This document shows, one piece after another, positions 1 through 6,790 of a DNA stretch of 64,000 bases. The DNA is from an uncultured Alphaproteobacteria bacterium. Lineage in GTDB: Bacteria; Pseudomonadota; Alphaproteobacteria; Rs-D84. The translations under genes and the position numbers were made by a program. Position 1 is the stretch's first letter. Every line of letters begins with the position of its first letter. Below the pieces are notes generated by a model. That model had not been told where the DNA came from and ran no database searches. It worked only from the letters and a program-made list of their open reading frames with translations. The stretch lies in the NCBI GenBank assembly GCA_944392565.1, contig CALXWX010000004.1, forward strand, positions 1 to 64,000. The letters run 5' to 3'.

Positions 1-1
1 G

Positions 2-598
2 TCATTTTCTGCTTTCAAGAAATCGTGAAATTGTGGGCGGACTGACCCGAATAGTCCTGGCAATTTTGCGTTTAGAAATCCCTGCCGAATACATATCCAA
101 AATTAGATTTTCATAACCATCAATGATGTGACAAGTATTCTTTTGACCGTTTGGACGACCTAGTTTCACGCCGCGTAACTGTAATGCTGTTAATGCCTCT
201 TTGGTGCGTTGGGCGATAAGATTTCTCTCAATCTCGGCAGATAGTCCAAACGCAAAAGCTAAAACCTTGGATTGTATGGTGTCGCCTAATTCATAGCCGT
301 CTTTGACAGTATAAAGACGAGCTCCAATTTTCATACAATGTTCTAGTATTCGCATAATCATGAACATCTTTCGCCCGAGACGAGAAAGTTCACTGCATAT
401 TATAACATCGCCCGGGTTTAAATGTCGCAACACTCCGCCCAAAGCACGTTGTTCCGGCTCTTTGGTCCCTGAAATACCAGCATCTTCAATGTATTTATCA
501 ATGCAAAGCCCTAATGTGCTAGCTTTGGCATCTATGCCCAGTTTTTGATTTTCGCAATCTTGTTTGTTGGTCGAAACCCGAATATAACCATATATCAC
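2..598 (-). CDS. Serine recombinase (resolvase/invertase family)
   Basis: Small serine recombinase of 198 residues. The N-terminal catalytic domain opens MIYGYIRVS, with Ser9 as the expected nucleophile that attacks DNA at a crossover site. It continues with the family's ELSRLGR segment and the long helix ending in AEIERNLIAQRTKEAL. The last 40 or so residues look like a Hin-type helix-turn-helix (KRKIARTIRVSPPTISRFL). Translation starts at a GTG (598-596) preceded by an AAGGAG ribosome site; no closer ATG fits. A paralogue with the same layout lies at 47349-47984. Its role (resolution, inversion or integration) cannot be told, because no inverted crossover sites were recognised nearby. Complete gene; the stop is at positions 4-2. 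Confidence 0.9.
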   Translation of the reverse strand: MIYGYIRVSTNKQDCENQKLGIDAKASTLGLCIDKYIEDAGISGTKEPEQRALGGVLRHLNPGDVIICSELSRLGRKMFMIMRILEHCMKIGARLYTVKDGYELGDTIQSKVLAFAFGLSAEIERNLIAQRTKEALTALQLRGVKLGRPNGQKNTCHIIDGYENLILDMYSAGISKRKIARTIRVSPPTISRFLESRK

Positions 599-692
599 AA
601 TAAACTCCTTTGGTTTGTTGTTCTATATGCCGTAGATTTCGTTTTATTCAAGTAAATATAAGACAGTTGTATAAAAATTTGTTTGGAAATTT

Positions 693-711
693 TTTTTCTT
701 GACAAGAAAAA
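693..711. promoter_or_regulatory. 9-bp perfect palindrome over a -35 box (candidate operator)
   Basis: A 9-bp arm (TTTTTCTTG) is followed by one central A and its exact complement (CAAGAAAAA). It covers the TTGACA box at 699-704. A palindrome of this size over a promoter is a plausible site for a dimeric regulator such as the XRE protein encoded 450 bp downstream. That link is inference. Confidence 0.4.
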
Positions 712-725
712 TTATATCGTATAAC
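699..725 (+). promoter_or_regulatory. Candidate promoter of the retron transcript
   Basis: TTGACA at 699-704 and TATAAC at 720-725 are separated by 15 bp, slightly short for sigma-70. A start near 732 would place the whole structured non-coding stretch and the XRE and reverse-transcriptase genes on one transcript. Confidence 0.45.
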
Positions 726-726
726 T

Positions 727-1146
727 TCCCAATGACAAGGTCGAAGAAAAGGCATCTTTGTTCTGGGTTGCGCTTGTGCGTTGACCTGCGACTGGGATTA
801 CCAGTTGATTTAAAAAGTCTGTGCACGTGAATGTCGAATAACGATGTGCGTATACAGGCGCGATAGCTCGGATGCGATGCTATCGCGAAAATAGAGTAAG
901 GCGAAAGTTTTCCATCACCTTGCATCGTTAAACCTTTATCGGATGCCCCTGAGATATGACAAAAGGTTTGTATATCAAGATGGGATAAAGGAAGAAAAGA
1001 CGATGGCAAAACATAATTATGTTGCGAAAAATGGAAAATTGTTGCTTAGATTGTTTTGGTTAATTGTTAGGGTCATCTCATGGATACTAACAATTAACGA
1101 GTAACTAGTCTTCTCTATGTTTTTTTGAACCCAAGGGTGGGCACTA
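727..1146 (+). ncRNA. Structured non-coding stretch upstream of retron genes (candidate msr-msd)
   Basis: There is no convincing gene in this stretch of about 420 bp; an open frame on the minus strand (1009-644) has no family resemblance. Visible hairpins are ACTGG/CCAGT at 791-805 with a 5-nt loop, a 9-bp stem at 859-867/879-887 with an 11-nt loop, an 8-bp stem AAACCTTT/AAAGGTTT at 930-937/962-969, and a 12-bp stem at 1059-1070/1087-1098 with a 16-nt loop. Retrons encode their msr-msd RNA just upstream of the reverse transcriptase or of the partner gene, so this is the expected place. I could not identify the a1/a2 end repeats or the branching guanosine, so exact ends are unknown. Confidence 0.4.
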
Positions 1147-1485
1147 ATGATGATAAATGAAACATTGCGTTTAATACGAATAATACATGATTTATCAGTA
1201 ACAGATTTAGCAAAACAGTTAGGAATATCTGTTGGTCAACTATCAAAGATAGAGAATTGTAACGCTACACCAAGTTTAGAATTGATAGAGGAATACGCAT
1301 CTATATTTAAAACGACAAGTTCTGCCTTATTACTTTTTGCTGAGAATTTAGACGCAGAAAAAAAACGTAGCAAAATGAAAATATCTATACGCAACAAAAT
1401 GTTCAAATTGTTACAGATATTGGGTGATTATAAAGATGACAAAGAAAAAAGAAAAAATTATACTAGAGCAAAGCCCACTGTATAA
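1147..1485 (+). CDS. XRE-family HTH protein, retron partner
   Basis: 112-residue protein with an N-terminal Cro/C1-type helix-turn-helix at about residues 6-60 (LAKQLGISVGQLSKIENC is the recognition-helix region) and a basic, Lys-rich C-terminal tail of about 40 residues with no recognised domain. The start at 1147 is ATG-ATG; a second ATG at 1150 is equally possible and the ribosome site is weak (AAGGGTGGGC lies upstream). Its 3' end overlaps the reverse-transcriptase gene by 62 bp in another frame, which implies coupled translation. Retron operons with an HTH-family partner are a recognised class. Whether this protein is an effector, an autoregulator or both cannot be read from sequence. 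Confidence 0.8.
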   Translation: MMINETLRLIRIIHDLSVTDLAKQLGISVGQLSKIENCNATPSLELIEEYASIFKTTSSALLLFAENLDAEKKRSKMKISIRNKMFKLLQILGDYKDDKEKRKNYTRAKPTV

Positions 1486-2383
1486 TCTGTCTAGTAAAGC
1501 TAAGTTAGCACATTTGTTGGGTTGTCGCACACAGTTTTTACATAATTTTCGAAACAGCAGACGACAGTATAATATATTTAAAATCAAAAAAACTAATAGG
1601 ACGGGGAAAAGGCCCGTAGAAGATCCGAATGTATTTCTAAAAAGTATACATTCTAAATTTAAAAGTCTTATTTCAGAGATTCAAACGCCAGAATATTTGC
1701 ATTCTGGAACCAAAGGAAAAAGTCACATAACGAACGCAAGAAGCCATATAGATGCCAAATATTGTGTTACGTTGGATTTGCAATCTTTTTACCAAACTGC
1801 CACAAAAACTTTTTTGAGTTACATGTTCCGTACAGTATTTCAAATGCCTGACGATATTGCATACTGTATCTCGGATATCGCTACTATCCCATACAAACCA
1901 TCAGATGAACATAATTCATATTTTTCAACGGGATCCCCTTTGAGCCAGATTTTGATCTTCTGGTGTTATAAAAGTACGTTCGATTATATGGATAGATTGG
2001 CCAGAAAAAAGGGTATAATATTTACGCTGTACGTTGATGATATTACTTTTTCTTCCAATAGACAGATACCACAAAGTTTTATAAAGACCATTGAAAAACG
2101 ATTGAAAAAGGTGGGTTTGCATCTAAACAACAAAAAAACAAAGTGGTATTATCCCAAAGACTTTAAAATAGTAACGGGTTGTGCGATAAAGAATGGGGCT
2201 ATGAAAGCAAAAAATTGCAAACGAGAAGAAATAGTCGTCAAATTAAAGCAAGACAACAATTCTTGTCAAAAAATAGCGTCTATTGTCGGGAAAATTGCAT
2301 CGCAACAACAGATAGAACCGAATATCCTGAATGTCTCAAAACAACAATTGATATCTAAACGTAACAAGTTGATAAAAGGGTAA
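1424..2383 (+). CDS. Retron-type reverse transcriptase
   Basis: 319-residue reverse transcriptase (315 if the second ATG at 1436 is used). Visible motifs are the catalytic Asp of motif A in LDLQSFY (D118), GSPLSQIL of motif B, and YVDD of motif C at residues 203-206. Two hallmarks separate retron enzymes from group II intron and DGR enzymes: NAxxH (N104-H108, before motif A) and VTG (residues 250-252). Retron enzymes make a branched RNA-DNA (msDNA) from a cognate structured RNA and mostly act in phage defence. The protein is the size of a bare retron RT with no maturase or fused effector domain. It overlaps the XRE gene upstream and converges on 2390-2842. The sequence is more AT-rich than the core genes, consistent with transfer. 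Confidence 0.88.
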   Translation: MIIKMTKKKEKIILEQSPLYNLSSKAKLAHLLGCRTQFLHNFRNSRRQYNIFKIKKTNRTGKRPVEDPNVFLKSIHSKFKSLISEIQTPEYLHSGTKGKSHITNARSHIDAKYCVTLDLQSFYQTATKTFLSYMFRTVFQMPDDIAYCISDIATIPYKPSDEHNSYFSTGSPLSQILIFWCYKSTFDYMDRLARKKGIIFTLYVDDITFSSNRQIPQSFIKTIEKRLKKVGLHLNNKKTKWYYPKDFKIVTGCAIKNGAMKAKNCKREEIVVKLKQDNNSCQKIASIVGKIASQQQIEPNILNVSKQQLISKRNKLIKG

Positions 2384-2389
2384 TAATAT

Positions 2390-2842
2390 TTATTCATCTG
2401 AAGCTAAAAACACAAGCCCAAACCATTTACGTAATAGGTTCAGGTGGGCGCAGTAGGTCTTTGCGCTGGATTGTTCTTGCTTAAATTCAGCGGTTTCTTC
2501 GGCGGACAGACCAAGTTCCTTAATAAGTTTATTAGCCAGTCCTATAAGGTAAAAAACATTTCCTTGGGGACCTTTCAGGTCGATTACAATGCCAGTAGGA
2601 TACTTTGCGTTGAGTACAGTTATCATATCGTTATGCTGATTAGACTTGTGGAATGCGACCATTTGCACAAATTTGTTTTGAATCCGGCGGAGCAACCATG
2701 TCTGTCGGCAGGTAAGTTTACCACAATTTGTACGCCGTATAGCTGCTTCTAATTTGCACAACGAACGACAGGCAGCAAAGTAAAGCATGGCGAATTCTGT
2801 GCGGTTGTTGGGCGCAATATCATCAAAATGTGTGTATTTCAT
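2390..2842 (-). CDS. Phage/mobile-element hypothetical protein
   Basis: 150-residue protein, convergent with the reverse transcriptase (6-bp gap). The start at 2842 is chosen over an upstream ATG (2914) because AAAGGA lies at proper distance before it. The middle contains a LKGPQGNVFYLIGLA segment followed by a predicted helix. I recall this arrangement from small phage and plasmid proteins of unknown function, where a GNAF-like motif is followed by a charged helix. No catalytic motif, signal peptide or membrane segment is seen. A role in the element's biology is assumed only from location. Confidence 0.6.
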   Translation of the reverse strand: MKYTHFDDIAPNNRTEFAMLYFAACRSLCKLEAAIRRTNCGKLTCRQTWLLRRIQNKFVQMVAFHKSNQHNDMITVLNAKYPTGIVIDLKGPQGNVFYLIGLANKLIKELGLSAEETAEFKQEQSSAKTYCAHLNLLRKWFGLVFLASDE

Positions 2843-2995
2843 AGGCAATCCTTTTTGGGGTTGCTGTATTTGGCATAATCTTTCGAGCCTTGTCCAGTTA
2901 ATTGTACAAAACATTTATTTTGAAATTTTTTATGAAAAATATCGCATTTTATTGCTTTTTCTTGATTGTTATGGATTTTGCGGTATTGTTTCTGT

Positions 2996-3457
2996 ATGAA
3001 AAATAATAATCCAATTGTTATTCGTAAGTATTTTTTAGACGAATTGGGAAACGACATAAGGTGGACGAGAGCGAGTATTGAATCGCAAATTTGCTCTGCT
3101 GTTATTTTTGCCATTAAAATGAGTAAAGACGACAAAACATGGCAACATATGTTGACATTGTGGCCAAAGAATTGTTCTGTTCGATATGAATGGTTTGAAT
3201 CTGTTATTGCGGATATTAAATTGCCACAAAATATGGGTAATTTTTATAACACATATGATAATTTATACAATGTTTTGGTGCGCTGGTTAGATTCTGTAGA
3301 TAGTGTCACAGATCGAAAATTATTGATCTTACATTCATGTGGATTATCCATGAATAAAATCGGTAAAACTGTGGGCTTGTTACGTCAGACCGCCAGCCGT
3401 CGTTACACCAATGCAATAGATGCGTTGGTTTGGAATTTAAATCACTCTAAAAACTAG
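2996..3457 (+). CDS. DUF6362-like phage protein with C-terminal HTH
   Basis: 153-residue protein. The layout matches my memory of DUF6362 proteins in alphaproteobacterial prophages: an opening WTRASIESQI segment, a middle with WP and a tyrosine-rich stretch, a RWLDSVDSVTDRKLLILH segment and a terminal helix-turn-helix (GLSMNKIGKTVGLLRQTASRRY) like a sigma-factor region 4. The ATG at 2996 is preferred; a TTG at 2966 would add ten residues without support. No clear ribosome site is seen. Probably a DNA-binding regulator of the element, transcribed divergently from 2390-2842. Confidence 0.6.
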   Translation: MKNNNPIVIRKYFLDELGNDIRWTRASIESQICSAVIFAIKMSKDDKTWQHMLTLWPKNCSVRYEWFESVIADIKLPQNMGNFYNTYDNLYNVLVRWLDSVDSVTDRKLLILHSCGLSMNKIGKTVGLLRQTASRRYTNAIDALVWNLNHSKN

Positions 3458-3490
3458 CCCGTACACTTATATCGTAATTTGTCGCAAAAT

Positions 3491-3516
3491 CGTGCATTGT
3501 GCACGGTTATTTTTTG
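3491..3516 (+). terminator. Candidate terminator after the DUF6362-like gene
   Basis: CGTGCA/TGCACG 6-bp stem with a 3-nt loop (3491-3505), followed by a T-rich run (GTTATTTTTTG). It lies between 2996-3457 and the next gene and could alternatively be a regulator-binding palindrome. Confidence 0.4.
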
Positions 3517-3567
3517 TGCATATTTCTTTATATAAACCTATCAGAACACGAATCTAAAGGACAAATC

Positions 3568-3780
3568 ATGACGATAATATTATCCAAAGATGAATATATG
3601 ACCGAATGTGCATTGGCTGAAATGTGGGGTGTGAAACGCAATACTTTGCAAAAATGGCGTAGTGCCGGTGTTGGACCAAAATTTCTGAAACGTGTTGGTC
3701 GCATCGTATATCGAAAACAAGATATAGCCGAATTTGAGCAAAACAACATATTCCAACGCACTACAAGCGATAAACGATAG
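3568..3780 (+). CDS. AlpA-like small HTH regulator/excisionase
   Basis: 70-residue winged HTH protein of the MerR/AlpA/Xis kind. A tyrosine and acidic start is followed by LAEMWGVKRNTLQKWRSAGVGPKF and a wing ending GRIVYRKQDIAEFE, the usual helix_turn_helix_17 pattern. The start at 3568 follows a clean AAAGGA site; a longer frame from 3499 lacks one. In P4-like and PICI-type satellites such a gene switches on excision and replication genes, and here it heads a run of three co-directional genes (9-bp gap to the next). Function is inferred from domain and position. Confidence 0.8.
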   Translation: MTIILSKDEYMTECALAEMWGVKRNTLQKWRSAGVGPKFLKRVGRIVYRKQDIAEFEQNNIFQRTTSDKR

Positions 3781-3789
3781 GAAACGGCT

Positions 3790-4362
3790 ATGAAACGGCT
3801 GGCCAATCCAAAATGGGCACTTTTATTGGAAAATATATCACGTGAGGAACGCGGCGATATATTCATGGCGGTTTTGAAGTACCCGAATGCAGAATGTGCA
3901 AGTGCTGTGTGGCCATTTATAAAAGCCGAATTAGATGAAGACGATGTTAAATACAAAGCCAAATGCGAACGGTTGGCCACGAACAGATTGGCACGTTGGG
4001 GCGAACAGAATTCATCAAATATCAAACAGACATTATCAGATATCGGACAGAAATCAGACGCAATAGCAAATAGCAAGATCAACAATACAAGCACAATAAA
4101 ACAAAGCAAGGAAGCAAATGTTTTACTTCAAAAATTAGCCAGCTCTTTCAGCGCGTCGCGCGAACCTAAATATCGTATAGATAGCCAATTTTCATTGTCA
4201 AAAATTATTGAACGGAATCCAAATTTGTTTCCAATATTCAACGAGTTTACACCAGAACAAATTGAAAAAGGACAAATATCATTGAAACGCAAGTGCATGG
4301 GGCAGGATAAAACGATTGCGCAAATCATAGGATGGATAAGAAATGAAGGAAATTTCACATAA
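3790..4362 (+). CDS. DUF6291-like phage replication-type protein
   Basis: 190 residues. The N-terminal 60 or so residues (WALLLENISREERGDIFMAVLKY ... WPFIKAELDEDDVKYKAKCERLATNRLARW, given in two parts) match the family in which a DUF6291 domain precedes a variable linker, usually annotated as phage replisome-organiser-like. A low-complexity N/S/T/K linker (about residues 75-110) leads to a C-terminal domain without recognised motifs. An AGGA ribosome site lies before the ATG. It is placed between an AlpA-like gene and a terminase small-subunit gene, where satellites usually carry replication functions. The replication role is inference. Confidence 0.6.
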   Translation: MKRLANPKWALLLENISREERGDIFMAVLKYPNAECASAVWPFIKAELDEDDVKYKAKCERLATNRLARWGEQNSSNIKQTLSDIGQKSDAIANSKINNTSTIKQSKEANVLLQKLASSFSASREPKYRIDSQFSLSKIIERNPNLFPIFNEFTPEQIEKGQISLKRKCMGQDKTIAQIIGWIRNEGNFT

Positions 4363-4470
4363 AATATGGGTCCTGTGGCGACATTTTGCATTGAGGGTAA
4401 CGGCGACCGCGACACTTGCCTAGCGATAGAAATAAAAAACGGTGAACAGTGAACACTAAAAGGAGTGACT

Positions 4471-4944
4471 ATGTTATTGTCTAGAAGAGAATATGCAGCA
4501 CGTCGTGGAGTTGCAGTATCTGCTGTCCAAAAAGCCATCGATACAGGACGAATAACACTAACAGACGGAAAGATTGATCCCGAAAAGGCGGATAAAGAGT
4601 GGTTGGCAAATACTAACCCAGCCTATAATAGCACGCATCCAAACGACGGTCTTTCAACTTCTTATCATAAAAGCAAAGCAATGAAGTCGGCATATGAAGC
4701 AATGCTTAAAAAAATAGAATATGAAGAACGGGCAGGAAAGTTGATACAGTTAGTACAAGCGCAATCTGAGGCTTTTACAGCAGCCAGGGCCCCCAGAAAT
4801 TATTTATTGATGATCCCACGACGTATAGCACCACAGCTTGTCGGTCAGACAAATATTTCTAATATTGAGTATATCTTAACCAAGGAAATTAAGGCCGCAT
4901 TAACAGGCTTGTGCAACATATTAACAGGAAACGAAGGAGAATAA
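4471..4944 (+). CDS. Terminase small subunit, Nu1-like
   Basis: 157-residue protein with an N-terminal winged-helix DNA-recognition domain (LSRREYAARRGVAVSAVQKAI ... GRITLTDGKIDPEKADKEW, in two parts) followed by a long charged helix (YEAMLKKIEYEERAGKLI) and a C-terminal helical region. This is the layout of Nu1-type terminase small subunits that recognise the packaging site of phage DNA. The ATG at 4471 follows AAGGAG; a GTG at 4465 lies inside the ribosome site. No large subunit, portal or capsid gene follows. A stand-alone TerS is a signature of phage satellites that redirect a helper's packaging machinery. Confidence 0.75.
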   Translation: MLLSRREYAARRGVAVSAVQKAIDTGRITLTDGKIDPEKADKEWLANTNPAYNSTHPNDGLSTSYHKSKAMKSAYEAMLKKIEYEERAGKLIQLVQAQSEAFTAARAPRNYLLMIPRRIAPQLVGQTNISNIEYILTKEIKAALTGLCNILTGNEGE

Positions 4945-4946
4945 AA

Positions 4947-5021
4947 ATGCTAAAATATATAAAGCCCTTGATAACGTTATTCTCTGGACTTATGCGCTTT
5001 TCTTATCAATGTTGTGTGTAA
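4947..5021 (+). CDS. 24-residue micro-ORF between TerS and integrase
   Basis: ATG with a good GAAGGAG site a few bases upstream, coding MLKYIKPLITLFSGLMRF and a short Cys-containing tail. It starts 2 bp after the terminase gene and ends 14 bp before the preferred integrase start. The peptide is hydrophobic and basic at its N-terminus. It may be a leader peptide coupling integrase translation, or simply chance. No family is recognised. Confidence 0.35.
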   Translation: MLKYIKPLITLFSGLMRFSYQCCV

Positions 5022-5035
5022 ATAAAGGGATAAAT

Positions 5036-6247
5036 ATGCGAACGCTTAAATGTCAAAAGTTGGCTTTAACAACAGGATTTCTCAACAAATTGAAATCAGA
5101 CATTGATTTGCAAATAACAGATGCAGCATTGCCGGGTTTGCAATGCCGATATTCGGCTGCAACGGGGCGCAAAGTATTCTATTTGGGATATCGTGTTCGC
5201 GGTTCATATCAACAAAAGCATATAAGATTAGGATCGTTGGCGGAATTTAGCTTGAATGAAATTCGTACTCGGGCGATAAAGACAAAGCAAGATATCGCCA
5301 ACGGGTTGGACCCACAATCAGAACAGCGCATACGCATAAGGCAAAATGAAATGGCCGCAGCACGACGTAAACGAGTCCGTGAATTAACCGCAATATTTAT
5401 GGAAAAACACTGTCGTGAAAATAATCGGGCGAACACTTATCGATCAAACGAAGCGTTGATGCGTCTGTATATAAATCCATATCTTGGTGATAAACACATT
5501 GCAGATATTGATTTGGGTATAATCCAGGACATGTACGATAAAATCAAAAACACGAAAACCATTGCGATTGGTTTACATGTTATGCGATTGTTATCGACTT
5601 TTCTAAATTGGTGCGAAAAATACAATTATCGCACAATAAATTCAAATCCATGTCACTTAGTTCAAAAAGCTAAATCTCCAAAGATGAACCACACAATTCT
5701 GGATGTTGATGGATACAAACGGTTGTTTAGTGCATTGGATGAAGCGCTTTGTGTTGGGAGATATGCACCACAAACTGTCTTGGCAATAAAAACTCTTGCG
5801 CTGACGGGGTGTCGCAGCAGTGAAATAACAAACCTAGAACTGAATGAGTTAGATCTGAAAAACGGGTATCTGCGTTTAAACAAACGCAAAACAAATGCAT
5901 TTAATGTACCCCTAGGCGATCCAGCAATAGAAGTTATAAATCAAGCTTTGAGAATTTGCAAAAGTAACCGATATGTGTTTCATTCTCCAATTGACCATAC
6001 GCGTCCATTGACAGATTTGCGTAAAGCATTTTGGTGGGCATTAGATCGTGCGGGATTACCGCGGATGCGAATACATGACCTGCGTCATTCCTTTGCAACA
6101 CTGGCAACCAGCATGGGCGAAGATATACGAATATTAAAAGATGTACTGGGACACACAAAAATCACCACAACAGAAATATATACGCATGCGTCAAGTGTTG
6201 CCGCGCGTCGCACCGCAAATAATGTTGCAAGCAAGATAACGGGATAA
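5036..6247 (+). CDS. int: Tyrosine integrase (P4-type)
   Basis: 403-residue site-specific recombinase. The N-terminal 90 or so residues form a DUF4102-type arm-binding domain (FYLGYRVRGSYQQKHIRLG), followed by a SAM-like core-binding domain and the catalytic domain. Catalytic residues visible are Arg260 (TGCRSSEI), His347 and Arg350 (HDLRH), a GH pair in the DVLGHTK segment, and the nucleophile Tyr382 (TTEIYTH). The ATG at 5036 has AAAGGGAT before it; an earlier ATG at 5009 overlaps the micro-ORF and lacks a site. The gene ends 116 bp from a tRNA-Arg and about 400 bp from the proposed attachment point, as expected for tRNA-targeting integrases. Confidence 0.95.
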   Translation: MRTLKCQKLALTTGFLNKLKSDIDLQITDAALPGLQCRYSAATGRKVFYLGYRVRGSYQQKHIRLGSLAEFSLNEIRTRAIKTKQDIANGLDPQSEQRIRIRQNEMAAARRKRVRELTAIFMEKHCRENNRANTYRSNEALMRLYINPYLGDKHIADIDLGIIQDMYDKIKNTKTIAIGLHVMRLLSTFLNWCEKYNYRTINSNPCHLVQKAKSPKMNHTILDVDGYKRLFSALDEALCVGRYAPQTVLAIKTLALTGCRSSEITNLELNELDLKNGYLRLNKRKTNAFNVPLGDPAIEVINQALRICKSNRYVFHSPIDHTRPLTDLRKAFWWALDRAGLPRMRIHDLRHSFATLATSMGEDIRILKDVLGHTKITTTEIYTHASSVAARRTANNVASKITG

Positions 6248-6363
6248 ATTGGTATGCGCTGGTTTTGAAGTTTTGGGTGCCATGCATGACTCTCTTGCTC
6301 GGTACAAAATTCTGTGCCGACCGTGGGCAAAAATAAAAATCGGGATAAACCCGATTTAAATTT

Positions 6364-6440
6364 TGGCGTGCCCAGCAGGATTCGAACCTGCAACCTATTG
6401 CTTAGAAGGCAATTGCTCTATCCGGTTGAGCCATGGGCAC
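6364..6440 (-). tRNA. tRNA-Arg(UCU), intact, element-borne
   Basis: 77-nt cloverleaf read on the minus strand: acceptor GTGCCCA/TGGGCAC, D-arm GCTC/GAGC, anticodon stem ATTGC/GCAAT with loop CTTCTAA (anticodon TCT), T-arm GCAGG/CCTGC with TTCGAAT, discriminator G and encoded CCA. It decodes AGA and possibly AGG. It lies between the integrase and the remnant of another tRNA-Arg with the same anticodon, so it probably arrived with the element and replaces the broken host copy. Confidence 0.93.
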
Positions 6441-6643
6441 TTAACTGTTTTTATGGAATTTGACGCGAACGTCATCCAATTCCTATGTAACATTCTATGT
6501 AGCAAATATGTAACATTTTACATCAATTTGCGTACATTTCAATCAATCTGTATCCGGTTTTATACAGAACTGATTTTTGCGCACATCCACACAAATCCAG
6601 CATTTATGCATTCAAATCCAAATCTATCCATAAAAATTACGGA
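6441..6643. other. AT-rich stretch at the element end (arm-site candidate)
   Basis: There is no gene in these 200 bp. The sequence is AT-rich, and its right end has a small inverted pair ATCC/GGAT around 6626-6643 directly beside the tRNA remnant. Integrase arm-binding sites would be expected here but cannot be assigned by eye. With 6686-6790 it forms a gap of about 350 bp containing only the tRNA remnant and a terminator. Confidence 0.5.
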
Positions 6644-6685
6644 TGATTAGAAATCCGATGCTCTATCCAGCTGAGCTATGGGCGC
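6644..6685 (-). pseudogene. 5' half of a tRNA-Arg(UCU) gene, disrupted (attachment remnant)
   Basis: Read on the minus strand from 6685, the sequence has acceptor 5' strand GCGCCCA, D-arm GCTC/GAGC, 27-31 TCGGA and anticodon loop TTTCTAA (TCT). After two bases of the 3' anticodon stem it no longer pairs, and there is no variable loop, T-arm or acceptor 3' strand. The break therefore falls at the anticodon stem-loop, a classic crossover position for tyrosine integrases. It marks the right junction of the element; the missing 3' half should be at the left end outside this window. Confidence 0.75.
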
Positions 6686-6737
6686 GTTGGCGATATTTTA
6701 TAACATAAAAAGTTAAAATTCAAGCAAATCAAATATA

Positions 6738-6765
6738 ATAAAAAGACCCGTCAATACGGGTCTTT
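6738..6765 (-). terminator. Intrinsic terminator
   Basis: 9-bp stem AAAGACCCG/CGGGTCTTT with a 6-nt loop; on the minus strand the stem is followed by a T run. It ends the gene at 6791-7423. Confidence 0.8.
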
Positions 6766-6790
6766 GAAATACTGATTTAATCAGTAAAAT

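Larger units (their letters stand above)
1..6650. mobile_element. Integrated phage-satellite-like element (right part)
   Basis: The stretch carries two recombinases, a retron-like reverse transcriptase with an XRE partner, four small phage-type genes including a terminase small subunit, and a tyrosine integrase pointing at a tRNA-Arg. The right boundary is placed near 6643-6650, where the 5' half of a tRNA-Arg gene stops matching tRNA structure just after its anticodon loop. No capsid, tail or portal gene is seen, which resembles satellites (integrase, AlpA, replication, TerS) more than a full prophage. The left end is not in the window, so size and complete content are unknown. The serine recombinase at the left edge could belong to a separate insertion. 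Confidence 0.65.

Noticed and set aside
644-1009. Open frame on the minus strand upstream of the retron genes
   Set aside because: No family resemblance, no ribosome site and it covers the hairpin-rich stretch expected to be non-coding.
1424-2383. Diversity-generating retroelement
   Set aside because: No template/variable repeat pair or Avd-like gene seen; the RT carries NAxxH and VTG, which point to a retron.
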